Made by a program: the position numbers and the translations under genes. The notes beneath the pieces were generated by a model. The model did not search any database. It saw only the letters and a program-made list of their open reading frames with translations, and was not told where the DNA came from. A DNA stretch of 64,000 bases from Populus alba. Lineage: Eukaryota > Streptophyta > Magnoliopsida > Malpighiales > Salicaceae. Every line of letters starts with the position of its first letter. Within the stretch, counting starts at the first letter, position 1. Below are positions 14,155 through 28,013 of the stretch, piece by piece. The stretch covers positions 12,842,204 to 12,906,203 of the forward strand of contig NC_133290.1 in the NCBI RefSeq assembly GCF_005239225.2. Reading direction: 5' to 3'.

Positions 14155-17100
14155 ATGGCCACCTTATCCATCTCCACAGCTCTTCAAAAACTCACTCCCT
14201 TCCCTTCTTCTTTTTCTTCTAGTAAGAAACAAAACACATTTGTCTCATTTCCAATCTCAATCCAAAACCCTAACTCTATTAGACTCCCCATTTGTCATGC
14301 CACCGCCAAGTCCCAAACTGGACCCGTCAAGAAACGCTCCTCCTCTTCTTCTACAGCTTCGCCTAATACTAACAAGAAGAAGAAAAGAAGAAGTAAGGGT
14401 GGCAGTGGTGATAATTTGAATTTGAGGGATGTCGAGATTGTTAAAGATGATGGCGGTCTTGCTGATGTCCAGGTTGATGACGACGACGACGATGATAGTG
14501 ATGATAGCTTTTATTCGGATTCGGTTTCAAGAAAAGTATCTACCCATCCAAATATGCCTCTGCCTAAACCACCAGCTGGGTTTGTTGTGGATGATAGTGG
14601 AAGGGTTCTCTTGGCTTCTACTAAGCGGATTGTCACCATGGTGATTTCTTTTCTTCTGCTTTCTATTGGTTTTTTTTCTTCTAATTTATAACTTTTTTTC
14701 TGCTTCAGTGCTCTTTGAGTTTCTGTTATTTCTGTGTTTTGCTGCTCCTTTCGGGTGCTCTTTGCCGTGTTTTTTTTTTTTGTTGGGTTTTTCTTTCTAG
14801 TTTCATTGCCTTGAAAAAAACGAAAAAGAAAAAAAATGGGAAGATTTGATACGTTAGGGAAATGTTTATTTTCCCATTCAACAATTCAGAAGATTCTGAA
14901 GATTTACTGACAGGTTGATCCCACGAATAATTATCCATTGGAGTGTGTTATAAGGAGAATATTTAGAAGTTCACGAGGGGATGAATGCATGCTGCTATGT
15001 CCAGCTGACACGTGAGTGACTTTGCTGCAATATATGTGATGGAATACTTGTTGGTGTATTAAATAGATTCATTTTTGCAGGCCTGTTCAGATATTGAAGA
15101 GTGTAAATATTGACGGTTGGTCTGCGGTATGTTTCTCTGCTCTTCAATTATGAAACATTAAATGATTGAGTTTTGGCACTGACACTGTTTCTTAATCGTT
15201 CGATATCATGCAATGTTTGGTTTCAAATTTGGTATTTCTTGAATGGAACATTGGAAGGGAAAAATTCATCTTTGAAAGATACCTCTTTCTTCCTTTTGCT
15301 GAAGGATTCATGGACACAAAAGCACACATTCTGTCATTTTCCCGTCTGCAGCATTGAGGAAATGCCTTCTTTTTTGCAAATAGTAACCAACCCTAGTAGT
15401 CTATAATTTTCTATGTTTTATAGGTCAGTGATGGAGAAGTTGAATCTATTCTTCCAGCTGCTGCATATGCTCTGGCCAAGATACACATGCATTTAGTGCA
15501 TAGCGGGTATAATTGAATTTTTAGGTGGACAGAAAATATCATGAATCATTTTTTAAAAGTTTGTTCCTGTTCGCATTTCCTACCGTTTGGATTTTTTCTT
15601 ATCAGACTCTGTTATACGGCAAGAGGAGGGTTTTGTTACTCAGAGGATGACATATTTGATTTCCGGACAGGTATGACCCACCCTTTGATATTTAAACTCC
15701 TTAAGATTTTGATATTTTTTCGCAGCTATAATTAATTATATAAATATCTCAGTGGCCAACTTTTGTTGTGGTATTTCTTAAGTAAAATGTCGTGTCTCTA
15801 TTGGCATAGTATTCCTGAGAGGTTTCACATGAGTAGTTGCACATACTGGAGCATTCTTAAGACAATGTTTTTGGGAAATTCTTAAAAAAATCATGGTGGA
15901 TTACTATCATTAATCTTCCATTGCTTATTGGAATTGCCCAATAATAGATGCTCTTCAGCATGCATAATGGGTGCATCCCATCACCATATGCAATATGCTA
16001 TGTCATTTACGATTATGTTTACTACATATGTTATGAAGATGGGCACCTGGGAATTTTGTTATCTTTGTTGTTGATACTTCCTTTATATGCTCAACTAGAA
16101 TTTTTTTTGACTTGATTGATTCTTCTGTTTTCAGAACCTGTATGAAGTCCTCTCTTTTTTACCCCTTTTCTCTCTTCCTTACCTACTGACACCCTCTTGC
16201 ATATATTTCGTGTATTGGGTTTCTCCAAAAATATTGATGGATAAATATGACAGCTGATATAAGTTATTTTCTTCATGAGATATTTTGCTAAAATGCTGCA
16301 GATGATGGGGAAGATATAGATGGTTTGCCAAATGAAGGTGTGGAAATTACATGCTTCCATCTGGTAATGATAATAGCCTTAGGTTCTGAGTATATATGTG
16401 TAGTCTTAAATTTGATTTTTTTTTTTTTTTTTGAGGACAAGCTTCTCCATGTATGTGTGTGCACGCGTGCTTCTAATATAATCTGCAAGCTACTGAGTAT
16501 CAGTTGATGGCATGAAACAATCGCAAGTTGCATTTGCAAGAGAGCACAAGGATTTGAAGGAAATCTTGGTTGCTGTAAAAACCATTTTTGACAACTTTGC
16601 TACTGAACTCCTCCAACTGCACTAGCAAACTCTTCTTTGGCCATATCATAAAATAGTATCTATAGCATCCTTATTTGGGTGTGCACTCTGTTCTTCTTCA
16701 GTTTGATGCAAATTATTGTGGTTTTGCAGTTATGTTCACAAAGAATTCATATGCCTGGACTTGGGAATCCAAACTCTATATTTTATCTTGTTTTCTTGAA
16801 GTGAATATTAACTGGAAGGTCCTAAATGAAGAATTGTTTGAGTTTATCACATATATAGATTGAAGACTATTACTAAGTTATCCTGTGAAGGAAACTGTAA
16901 AGATATTCCGCTAGGCTTTAAACAAGCAACCTCTTGGTTTTCATGCCCAACAAACTTTTACCATTGCAATGGACAATTCACCATTACATCACATTAATTG
17001 TGGATTGCACTCCCTTCAAATGTTTAGTTTGTTTTTTCTTTACCTTTTTTTTGTCTTGCAGGATGGCGCCCATTATATGATTTATACACCATCCGATCCA

Positions 17101-18681
17101 CTTCTTTTTGTCGCTGTTAAGGTACTGTTTTTAATCTGTTCTTCTTATAAATGAAGAGATCTAAGGAGAAGAGGATGTTAGATCCTTAATAAACCTGAAA
17201 ATGTAGTCCCATGGATAACAATTTAAAGCTCTTTACAGGAGTCCACATGCTTTACTCAATTAGCATCAATGAAACAACAATAATGCTCTGCTATGGTATT
17301 GAATTTTGTTGGCTGGAAGGGTTGGATATTTGTATGAAATTCTAGTTTTATCCAAACTTAATGAAAACCAGTTCTATTTTTTATTTTCAAGGCTTGATTT
17401 CATGTTGTTTGTTGTGAAAAACTGCCAGAAGTCGATTAAATGAAAGGAGAATTACCAGTCAAGAGAGAGAGAGAGAAGTAAAAGAAAGAAATTAAGAAAA
17501 CTTCAATTAGAAGTTTTTGGCTCAAGAACAGGGAGACTCGAGCGAACCATGGAATAGAAATGGAACTTACCGAAGTTGAATTTTGTTTGTGCAGGATCAG
17601 GATGGGCAGTTGCAAATAGCTGATGATGTAAGCAACATAAGTTTCATGATGGAGCTTGTTTACCTTTTCCTTTTGTTTCCATATTGTTCCATTTCCTTTT
17701 GCATTAAGGATTATTTTCATATTTTAAATCTTCGCTTCAAACACACACACACACACACTCTCATGAGCAGTAGAAAGTAGTACTATAAAAAGACTTGCTG
17801 AATTTTTTGTCCCAGAACTGCAATTTGTCTTTTGTAGCATGTAGCAATATTGTTTCTAATCCTACCTTAATGGAATAGGTTAATTGGACTTGCAATTTTA
17901 CGCCATGCAAGCAAAGTTATGCAAAATAGGTGGCACTTTCCAAATATCATAGATACCCATGGTTGCTGCCTACTAATATTTGTGTCCATGCACATGTGAT
18001 CAAATTAGCTACCGTGATTTTATCACTCAAGAAGTGTCCAGTTCTTTTTCACTCTCATTTACCAGGAATAGTAATTCCATGCATTGCAGAGGCACATAAT
18101 GGGATCTTAGCATGGCCTTTGCTTTTGTCGCCCATGGTTAGACCTGTTTGTTCCTTTCCCAAAAACTTGACTCTATGTACTTTATAGCTCCCAACCCTTA
18201 GTCAAAAAAAGGTTCCTTCTCAGTAGGCTAAGCATTTACTTGAAGTTGTTGATATAAAAACAAGATAGGGTTAGGGAAGTTATGGATTTGAGTTTCTCAC
18301 CAGAATCAAGATTTGAAGGAATAATGGTGGCCAGTCTGTATCTTGAGAGTAATTACCTGCACAAGGAGGCTCTTCTTGATGAGATTGTTTAAGCATTTCA
18401 TTGATGTTTCTTATCAAAGTGATGATTTTCTTCATTTAAAGTTAAGTATAACCACTTGATTTAGCTCTTATACTCTCTGATTATTGTAACAGGATCTCTT
18501 AGAGGACCCAGCTATCATAAGTGCCATAGACGAGGAGACCGAATTCAATGCCCTTGTGGTAAGTAGGTGCTCTCTCTCTCTTTACACAAGCCACCCAATT
18601 CCTCAGTGATTAGAGTTTCTTCACACTTTTTTGCAGGAAGAAGAGGCTGCTCTTCTGGAATCGCTGATGGGTGAAAGATGA
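14155..18681 (+). CDS. Plastid-targeted DUF3727-like protein
   Basis: Ten exons encode 347 aa: 14155-14640, 14914-15011, 15081-15126, 15424-15506, 15606-15670, 16302-16363, 17062-17121, 17595-17627, 18493-18558, 18637-18681. All junctions are GT-AG and in phase. Residues 1-55 are rich in Ser/Thr and poor in acid, like a chloroplast transit peptide. A Ser/Lys-rich linker and an acidic Asp run (about residues 103-118) follow. The conserved part starts near residue 130 (MPLPKPPAGFVVDDSGRV) and contains an LxxC-VIRRIFRS block, an ALAKIHMHLVHSG block, a YTARGGFCYSEDDI block and a YMIYTPSDPLLFVA block, ending in an acidic helix. This pattern fits my memory of the DUF3727/DUF1292 proteins shared by plants and cyanobacteria. 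The function is not known to me. The gene model is firm, the family name moderate. Confidence 0.8.
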
Positions 18682-19525
18682 CCATGGAGTTCGCATCAAC
18701 TTTTGTAAACATGAAACACTCCACTTCCAAGGAAGCGGCTTTTATTTGTTTCTGCTTCAAGATATTTCTCGTGGGAAAGAGAGGCACAAGACCCCACTAA
18801 TTTCTTTTTTGCATCTTTTCTGTATATATAAAAAATTTTGTTTGATGTTAAAAATGTTTAAATTATATTTATTAGATCTTGACATGTTGGATCCAGAGCT
18901 TCACTTTTTTTGAATTGGATTATCCATTACCATAAAAACATGAACAAAAATTAGATGAGAAAAGGAAAAGACTACAATGACACGAGACGAGATAAATTGG
19001 ACGTGAATCAACAGCGCATGTCACGATAAGGGAGACATCGATTAAAAAAAACTTGATTTTGATTTTGATTTTGTTTTTAATTTGATCGAAGAGATAATGT
19101 TATAACTTGAGAAAAGAGTGTCCCATTTGTTATTTGTTTGATTTTCTCCTTTATTATATATTAAAGTAATTTAATTTACTTATTTTATCTCATTTAAAAA
19201 ATTTTCGTTTAACCAATAATGTAAAATATAATTTCTAAAAAAATTGAGATAAAAAAAAAAAAAAAAGAAGGTAAACTAGAGGATATTTTTTTTATAATCA
19301 ATCCTCATAATCGGTAATTGAGGATCGGGCTGTCACGACGACGGAAACAAGTCTTCGGGCAAAACAATCAAGTAGTTAATTTGGGCCGGACCGGGCAATC
19401 TCCTCTATAGTTTGAAATACAGAAGCCCAAAACCCAACTACAATTTATTTTACGAAATTACAATTAGTTCTTCCTCTTCTCTCTTCTTCTTTCCTCTCTC
19501 TTCTCTCACTCTCTCCCTCTCTCCA
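18682..19525. other. Intergenic: 3' UTR and glucosidase II promoter/leader
   Basis: The 3' UTR of the preceding gene probably reaches to about 18.9 kb. An AT-rich stretch with an A-run near 19.25 kb follows. From about 19.3 kb the DNA is GC-richer. A pyrimidine-rich leader (19465-19525) directly precedes the glucosidase II start codon. No further gene is seen. Confidence 0.55.
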
Positions 19526-22500
19526 ATGAAGCCCCTCGCTCCCTTCATCCTTTCCCTCCTCTTCCTCACCTCCCAAACAGTCCTTTCCTTCAAACGAGAA
19601 GAATTCCGCAACTGCCACCAAACTCCCTTCTGCAAACGCGCTCGTTCTCGCTCCCCCGGCGCGTGCACTCTAACCCCTCACAGCATCTCCATCTCCAACG
19701 GCGACTTAACCGCTACACTACTCTCTAAAACTGATGAACAAATCCGACCCTTGATTCTCTCCCTCTCCGTCTACCAAGATGGAATCCTACGTCTCAAAAT
19801 CGACGAAGATTACAACCACCCGGACCCACCTGCTCCTAAACGACGGTTTCAGGTCCCTGATGTCGTCCTTCCAGAGTTCGAATCTAATAAGCTCTGGCTC
19901 CAACGACTCTCAACAGAAACTGTTGACGGCGAATCCTCTCCATCAACGGTTGTTTACTTATCTGATGGGTACGACGCCGTTCTCCGTCACGATCCATTTG
20001 AGATCTACATTCGTGATAAGAAGTCGGGTAATCAGAAATTAATTTCGCTAAACTCTCATCAGTTATTTGATTTCGAGCAATTGAGAGTGAAACAAGAAAA
20101 GCAAGATAGCGACAATAATGAGGATAGTGGTAGTGATGATAATTGGGAGGAGAGGTTTAGGTCTCATACTGATACGAGACCTTATGGGCCACAATCGATT
20201 AGCTTTGATGTTTCATTTTATAATGCTGAATTTGTTTCGGGGATTCCGGAACACGCAACGAGTTTGGCGTTGAAGCCGACTAGAGGGCCGGGAGTTGAGA
20301 AAGATTCGGAGCCATATAGGCTGTTTAATTTGGATGTGTTTGAGTATTTGAACGAGTCTCCATTTGGATTGTATGGGTCGATTCCTTTGATGATTTCGCA
20401 TGGCAAAGAAGGGAGGAGTGCGGGGTTCTTTTGGTTGAATGCTGCGGAAATGCAGATTGATGTGTTAGGAGATGGGTGGGATGCGGAGTATGGGATCGAG
20501 TTGGTTAAGCAGAAGAGTATTGATACGTTTTGGATGAGTGAGGCGGGGATTGTGGATGCGTTTTTCTTTGTTGGTCCGGGACCAAAAGATGTTGTGAAAC
20601 AGTATACGAGTGTAACAGGGAGACCTTCGATGCCACAGTTGTTTTCCATTGCGTATCATCAATGTAGGTGGAATTATAGGGATGAAGAGGATGTGGAGAA
20701 TGTGGATGCAAAATTTGATGAGCATGATATTCCATATGATGTTTTGTGGCTTGATATTGAGCATACAGATGGTAAAAGGTATTTTACATGGGATCCAGTG
20801 TTGTTTCCAAACCCAGAGGAGATGCAAAAGAAGTTGGCAGCCAAAGGGAGGCATATGGTGACTATTGTGGATCCTCATATTAAGAGGGATGATTCCTTTA
20901 GGGTGCACAAGGAGGCTACTGAGAAAGGGTATTATGTGAGGGATGCAAGTGGAAAGGATTTTGATGGGTGGTGCTGGCCTGGTTCATCTTCTTATTTGGA
21001 TATGGTTAATCCAGAGATTAGGTCGTGGTGGGGTGATAAGTTCTCGTATGAAAATTATGTTGGTTCAACTCCTTCATTATATATTTGGAATGATATGAAT
21101 GAGCCTTCTGTCTTCAATGGTCCAGAGGTATGCTTCTTGGTTACTGAATAATATTTCTTTCCTTTTTATTCTTTCATTTATTATATTTTCTAATTTCCTT
21201 ATATAAGTTGGTAGATGATAGCATGCCACAAGTTTTATGTTCTTACTAGTTTTTGCCAGAAAGACTTAGAATTTAAATGTTAATGATGAACGAGCCTTGT
21301 GCTCACTAGGAGAATGCAGGCGTGGTCTGTGGATAGATTTCAGCTTCCACTTGATTTCCTAATATTAGATAAAGACATGTTGAGAATTGAAATCTAGTGT
21401 AAAAATCAAAGTAAGCCATTAGCATTGCAATTTGTAGATAGGTTTATTAACAATACTGGATGATGTCTATTGCATATTCTGTCTTCAGATAATATGGTCC
21501 GATAGATTAAATCAATTTTGGTTTGATTATAAGTTTAAATCTTGGAGTGAATGTGCGTACCCTAAGATGTAGCATGCTTGTATAGAAAACCAGGAATTTA
21601 TTTGATGGCTTAGCTACTTGTAAGAGGCGTTTAAAATGCTGCTTGTCTATGAACTTGAGAACCTAAAGGATGGAAAAAATAATTTCATCGCGGCTACATT
21701 TCCCATTCTGTCTATTATGATTGGCAATAGCATAAGATTTTGGGCAGAGGCTGTCAAAGAAGTTTAACCCCCAAGAGTTTCTTGGTTTTACAACCCCTCC
21801 CCTTCCTCCTCCTCCTGATGCAAATCAGGAGACAGGGAAGAAACTAAAGCTGTTATAAGCTTATTAGCTGTTAGTTATATTATCCTTGTTAGCTGGTAGT
21901 TTCCTATTCAGATTAGTATTAGGTCTTAATTACGTATTATATTGTAATTCCTTGGCTGGTATTTAAGAGGGGAACAGAACAAAAGATGGGGAGTTTTTTT
22001 GTATGCTTGCCAATTGCTTTTCTTTAAACATAAATTGGAGTGATTCCTCTACAGAGAGATTCTGTGTTATTACTTATTGTTCTTATTAGAGTCAATGAGA
22101 GGTTGCACCTGAGAGTATTTACATTCCCCCCCCCCTCCTGCTACAGAGAGAATTCTGAACTAGGACTTACGATAAATTCTACCATTTATTATTTTTTAAA
22201 ATGGAGTAACAGAGATGAAAGGGTTTAATGAACTCAATATGTGTTGTAACCAGGTCTCAATGCCAAGAGATGCTTTACACCATGGAGACATTGAACACCG
22301 GGAGTTGCATAACGCCTATGGCTACTACTTCCACATGGCAACATCTAATGGTCTTCTAAAACGTGGGGTTGGGAATGACAGGCCTTTTGTTTTGTCAAGA
22401 GCCTTCTTCCCAGGGAGTCAAAGATATGGATCTGTTTGGACAGGAGATAACACAGCAGATTGGGATCATCTGAGGGTTTCAGTTCCAATGATCTTGACAC

Positions 22501-25132
22501 TTGGTCTCTCTGGAATTTCATTCTCTGGTAAATGCAATTCTTTTTTTTCCTAATCATTTGTATTGTTTTGTCAGATGATTACATTTAATCATTTTGTTAT
22601 TTCTTCAAAACCCGTCTTCTAGGTGCGGATGTTGGTGGGTTCTTTGGCAACCCAGAGCCTGAGTTATTAGTTCGCTGGTATCAACTTGGTGCCTTCTATC
22701 CTTTCTTCAGGGCCCATGCCCATCAGGACACCAAAAGACGAGAACCTTGGTTATTTGGGTATAACTTTTCTATTTATTCCATTCAACTATGTTTGGCCCT
22801 TTTTTTATATATATTTGGGCATGAAGGCATTGAGCAGGGAGGGCACTCGTGATTGATAGTGGCGTTCTACGTTGTTCTTGTGTATTTTTCTTACTCTTCT
22901 TCCCTTGTTCAATCTAGGCATATCCATTATTCCAGTCTATATAGAGATTAAACTTTATTCTGACCTTGTGGTTGTGGTATAAATGACAGCATGATAGCTT
23001 TTGCTTGGTTATCATTTCCCCTCCATACCTATGGGATTTAAGTATATGCTTTAGCGTTTTTTTTCTTCTTATTATTATTATCTTGCTGAGATAGCTAGAT
23101 TAGGTATTCTTTATGACATTATTGGTCTTGAATGTGTTAAAAATTGCCCTAGAATCTATTAATAAATAACCAATTTGAGGACAATTTGTGATTCTGGTCC
23201 CTGACTTTTGATAACGCTCTTTGATGAGTGGACACTTAACTTACCTATCCTGGCCAGCTTTTGTCTGTAAAACAAGTGTAGCTGGCAGCTTTCGCATCTG
23301 CCAACTGAAAATGCTCACTTGGCTATACTAACAGTTTATATTCTTTGCCTTGATCTTGTGAGCATGAGATCATGTCAATGAGATAGTTCACTTGCATCAT
23401 ATGGGAGGGTTTGATTCATAAAGTGAGCTGTAGCATAGTGTTTCTGAGTAGTTTTGTCTTGGAGCATAAATTCAAGTGATACTGTTGATGGTCTTGAACT
23501 CCAATGTATGACATGCAAAAGTTTCCAGACAGAAGAACCGGACTTTATACAGATACTGAGTGAAGAAAAGAAGTTTGATGATATTTGAAATCTGGTCTTT
23601 GTAAATCTGCAAAAAATTGTGGTTGCATGTGCTGCAAGTCTGGGATAAATTGAAACTTAATGAATTGTTATTCTCTTGCAATAACCTATATCCTCCCAGT
23701 GTTTTCTTTTATTCTATTCTTCCACTGTTCATTTTAAATTATGTTCAGTATCTGATAAGTTTGGTAAATGGATGCTCTTTAAATGATTGCAGAGAGAAAA
23801 ACACACGGCTAATAAGAGAGGCCATACATGTTCGTTACATGTTGCTCCCTTATTTCTACACATTATTTAGAGAGGCAAACACTACTGGCATTCCTGTCAT
23901 GCGCCCCTTGTGGATGGAATTTCCTTCTGATGAAATTACTTTCAGCAATGATGAGGCTTTCATGGTTGGAAGTAGTCTCCTGGTGCAAGGAATCTACACT
24001 GAGGTGCTACTGCAACCAAATTTTTTTACATATTTTGCAATGGATTTCGTTGTTTGCCCTTTATTTAATATAGTTTCTCCTCTTCTTTTGTTTAACAAAT
24101 TTAAATTTGTGGTTTCATCCATCCAGCGAGCAAAATACGCATCTGTTTACCTGCCTGGGAAAGAATTATGGTATGACATTAGAACTGGAGCTGCATACAA
24201 GGGAGGCAAAACCCACAAGCTGGAGGCTAAAGAGGAAAGTGTTCCCGCTTTTCAAAGGGCTGGAACTATTATACCCAGGAAAGACCGGCTTCGTCGAAGC
24301 TCCACGCAGATGGTGAACGATCCTTATACACTGGTATGTAGCTAACAGCCTGATGCTCATTCGGACATGCCAGTCTCAACTGCTCTTAACTTTTTAGATT
24401 TTGGAATCAGTATATTTTGTTCTCGAGTTTCTTTTAACTTGCCCCTGCAATGTAACTTTTGATCCTACTGAGGTGGTTGGTATATAGAACCTGAATTTGC
24501 TTGCAATTCTTGCGGCTGCGGCTGTGCCTTCTTATGGTATACAGACGAGCATGTGCATGCATGTCAAGGCGGATTTTTTTACTTTTTTGAAGTCAACAAA
24601 ATAACTGTAATTCCATTACATTTTCTATTTAAAAAAAAAAAAACTCATCTAGGTTTGATGCCTATGATTTTGATATATATATTTTTTCTATAATTGCCTT
24701 TGATAACTCACTCTTAAATGCTGTTGAAATCATGAGTGATTGATCATATCTCTGGTGGAACAGGTGATAGCTCTAAACAGTTCTCAAGCAGCTGAAGGCG
24801 AGCTATACATCGATGATGGAAAAAGCTATGAATTTTTGCAAGGGGCTTACATCCATCGCCGTTTTGTCTTTGCTAATGGAAAGCTTACATCCATAAATCT
24901 GGCCCCCTCCAGCAGTAGCAAATCCCAATTTTCATCAAAGAGCATCCTCGAAAGGATTATACTGCTAGGTTACTCTCCTGGACCAAAGAATGCTCTCATT
25001 GAGCCGGCAAATCAGAAGACTGAAGTTGAACTCGGGCCCCTCATGCTTCAAGGGGGGCGTGGATCTTCTGTAGTAACCATCCGCAAACCAGCTGTCCAGG
25101 TTTCCGATGACTGGACAATAAAAATTTTGTAA
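19526..25132 (+). CDS. RSW3: Glucosidase II alpha subunit (GH31), ER N-glycan processing
   Basis: Six exons encode 932 aa: 19526-21127, 22254-22527, 22623-22758, 23793-24003, 24127-24333, 24764-25132. Arabidopsis RSW3/PSL5 is about 921 aa. A signal peptide of about 22 residues precedes a cysteine-containing N-terminus ([13 protein letters not shown]) typical of plant glucosidase II alpha. The GH31 nucleophile is D523 in [10 protein letters not shown]; the acid/base is D599 in [25 protein letters not shown] and FRAHAH motifs follow. The enzyme removes the two inner alpha-1,3-glucoses from N-glycans in the ER lumen, gating the calnexin cycle. It works with a beta subunit that carries the retention signal, so the lack of HDEL here is expected. 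An upstream in-frame ATG at 19412 would bury the signal peptide behind 38 Ser/Leu-rich residues, so the start at 19526 is preferred. Confidence 0.97.
21128..22253 (+). other. Long first intron of glucosidase II alpha
   Basis: A 1.1-kb intron separates the nucleophile exon from the acid/base exon. It begins GTATGC and ends ACCAG. It contains a C-run near 22.13 kb and AT-rich filler; no coding content is seen. Confidence 0.85.
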
Positions 25133-27700
25133 GAATAATTCAAGTTCCACAAAACCTCCCTGGAGGATAGAAAAATTCCCCCAGTTGTTAGAATATTGTA
25201 GTGAACTGCTAGATTGGACTAATATTCATAAATTCAGCTGTCGTGAGAAATATACAAGCATGCTAATTTGTTCGTCTTGTGGAATTTTTACTTTATCATA
25301 TGAAACATGCTACTCTAGCCTCTACACTATGACTGCACACTAAACCTTTTGTTCATTCTCTGCAAGCTATTTCCTCACCACCTACCTGCTCAGATGTGAG
25401 CCTTTCCTCGGGTGGATTGATTCTGCCTACAGGGAAGCAGTTTCTAGCCACTGCCTCCCTTTAAAGGCTAGTTCTTACGCGTAACTTACCTGTCTGCAAC
25501 TTGGAACATTACTTCCCAATGATTCTCATGCTAACCTCATAATGAGGTACTGTAGAAGAAAAAACATGCAAAATCCAATTCAATGTATTGTAACTAGTTT
25601 GATTTTTTTTTTTTTTCTAGATCCCGGTACTTAGAAGTTCATTGGACCTAATGATTGAGTCGGAACGGCTCACTAAAAGGTAAAGTTTTTTCAATAATAG
25701 AATATTTTATTAACTAATTTGATTGAGTCGGAACGGGCTCATTAAGAGGTAAAGTTTTTCCAATAATAGAATATTTTATTAACAAGAGTCGAATTTAAAA
25801 TCTTGTTTAAAAAAAAATAGGTGACGGATCACTTGAACCAAAATATCATTGATAACTAATTTGATTTCATTTTACTTTGTGGAATGTAGGGATTTTTTTT
25901 TCAATTGCAAAAAGAGTTGCGGGGTTAATATTTTTTGTTACAATCAGAATAAAAAATTGTTGATGTCAACTGAAAATTAAGTTGAAACGCTTAGATAAAA
26001 ATGCATTTATTTGATTTCTTGGTGAGGTGAAAAAAAATTGTTTTCAAAAGAAGTCCCAATCTAGTGGATGCTGATGTCGAAGGAAATGATGATAAAATTG
26101 TTTTATTAGCACTCGAGATACTATAAGCTAAAATATTATGAGAGATAACATAGGATATCAACAATGATTTACAATGTTTGAAAGATTCTAGGAAAACAAA
26201 CATGACTAGATTTCTTTTATACAAGTCTTTATAGTTACTGCTCATATATACCAGCCTTGTTCTAATGTTAGAAGAAGGAAAAGGAAAAAGAAAATTTATA
26301 TTTTCAATAACACCAAGATGAACCCCTCTTTAGAAACACAAATGGGCTTGGTGTGAGAACTTTGCTATGAGGTATTTTAATTAATTTAAATAAATAAGTT
26401 CAATAAATATAATTAAGTAAATATTTTATTTTATATGCTTGAATATCTTGGTGATTCTGTTCTAGCATGATTCTGATCTCCTCCCATTAGTCCACCCGTC
26501 TTGGTTCACCTTATATGCAAACACATCCTCATATGCAATGTCTTCTTCAATTTGGACATTGATCAACATTGCATGCATGAATTTATAACACCAACATTAA
26601 AATTATCAAACTGATCATTAAAATGTTTGGACCATGATATTCTACTTAGCACAGGAGCCAAGATGGCGCTCGATCAATTAAGGTTGATCGAAGAGGGATC
26701 GAAGCTTGAGATTGGTTTTCCAAATCTATACATGATGTAATTCCGTTACTATTTGATAATTTTATTATGATGGATTAAGACCTCATTTTATACTATTTTA
26801 ATAGCATACTCTTCACATTCATCTTATACATCCAAAGTAAATTCTCTTTAATTATTAATCTCAAAACTCAAATTAATTAAACCAAAAAAGAAAAGTAAAC
26901 TTTCTTTGTCCAAGAATTACCTAAATATCAATAACTAAAAGGACTACTATGAAATTTTAAATGATCAACATAAATTTTAAGGGAAAGAAAGATAAAAAAA
27001 AAAAAGAAGAAAAAGCCTTGCTAGCGACAAACCATAGGCCATGCATCATCATATCAGGAAAAAAAAACACTATGATGATTACAATTACAAGTTGAAAGGG
27101 GATTTTTAGCCCCCGGGAGGTGTCATATATACCATTAGAAGGCCATGACCATGTTGAACACGCAACCACTTTCTATTTGAAAAATATTCTATATTTATTA
27201 AAAGATCATAGTAAAAAAATGAAAAAAAAATCCTTAAACACAAGTTTTAAAAACATTATTTTTTAATGGTAATTAAGTTATTTTATTATGTTTTAAAAAA
27301 TAAAATGACTAAAAACCTCTAAGTGCCCAATTTTATTTTTTTTTTTGTTTTTAAAGTTAATAATTGAGTCATTCCATTGTACGTAAATTAAAAAAATTAA
27401 AATATAATTATATCCCTAATCAATCTGGTAAGGACTAATAAACTTTATAAAAAAATTAAAATACCTCTAACACTAAGATTAGTGATTTTTTCTAGAATGA
27501 AAAAATAATAATTACACTAATATTATAGTTAAGAGTTAAATATGTATAGATGTGCAATGAAAATACCTTCTGTTTTAGTTTTTTTTATTATTTTTTTTTG
27601 TTATTGTTATATTAGAAAAGAGAAGCATCATAGCATGCAAAATTGTGTATAGTACCATCCTAATTATGGCTAGCTAGATAGCTTGAAATGAAACAAGTGG
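25133..27700. other. AT-rich intergenic region
   Basis: After the probable 3' UTR (to about 25.6 kb) the DNA becomes strongly AT-rich with short homopolymers. A 68-bp tandem duplication at 25.65 kb is listed separately. I see no credible exon, RNA gene or transposase remnant here. Confidence 0.5.
25653..25784. repeat. 68-bp tandem duplication
   Basis: Two adjacent copies begin 'gattgagtcggaacgg' at 25653 and 25721. They continue through 'ggtaaagtttttt/c' and 'aataatagaatattttatta'. They differ by a few substitutions and one inserted G, so the duplication is fairly recent. Confidence 0.85.
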
Positions 27701-27818
27701 CCCAAGTTGCACTTGATTGTTTGATGGTATAAAGCCTAGTATTTATTTGGTAGGCTAGAAGAAGTGTCTTCATCATCCCTAGCTAGCAACAAGGGAGGGA
27801 GGGAACCCACCACCCACC

Positions 27819-28013
27819 ATGGGAGGTGGTGAGCAAGCCCCTGAAACCACTTTCAATGGTGGGTGCTGCAAAATAGCTTCCAATAAAATCATTTCACAAC
27901 GTGGGTTTGTCAAATTCAGCATAAAATATCAAATCTACCTAATTCATAAACGTATCTTGCCTTCAGTTCCATTGAAATTTGGATTCTCATTTCTCTTTTT
28001 CAAGCATCTTTGA
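27819..28013 (+). other. Small ORF of uncertain status (64 aa)
   Basis: The start codon sits in a strong plant context (CACCATGGGA) after a purine-rich leader, with a possible TATA-like 'ggtataaag' about 85 bases upstream. The predicted peptide starts MGGGEQAPETTFNGGCC and ends in a hydrophobic, Phe-rich stretch. I recognise no family. It may be chance, or the first exon of a spliced gene whose remainder I cannot find. Confidence 0.2.

Noticed and set aside
20218..20908. Long antisense frames across glucosidase II alpha exon 1
   Set aside because: They are shadows of a long, well-conserved coding exon on the opposite strand.
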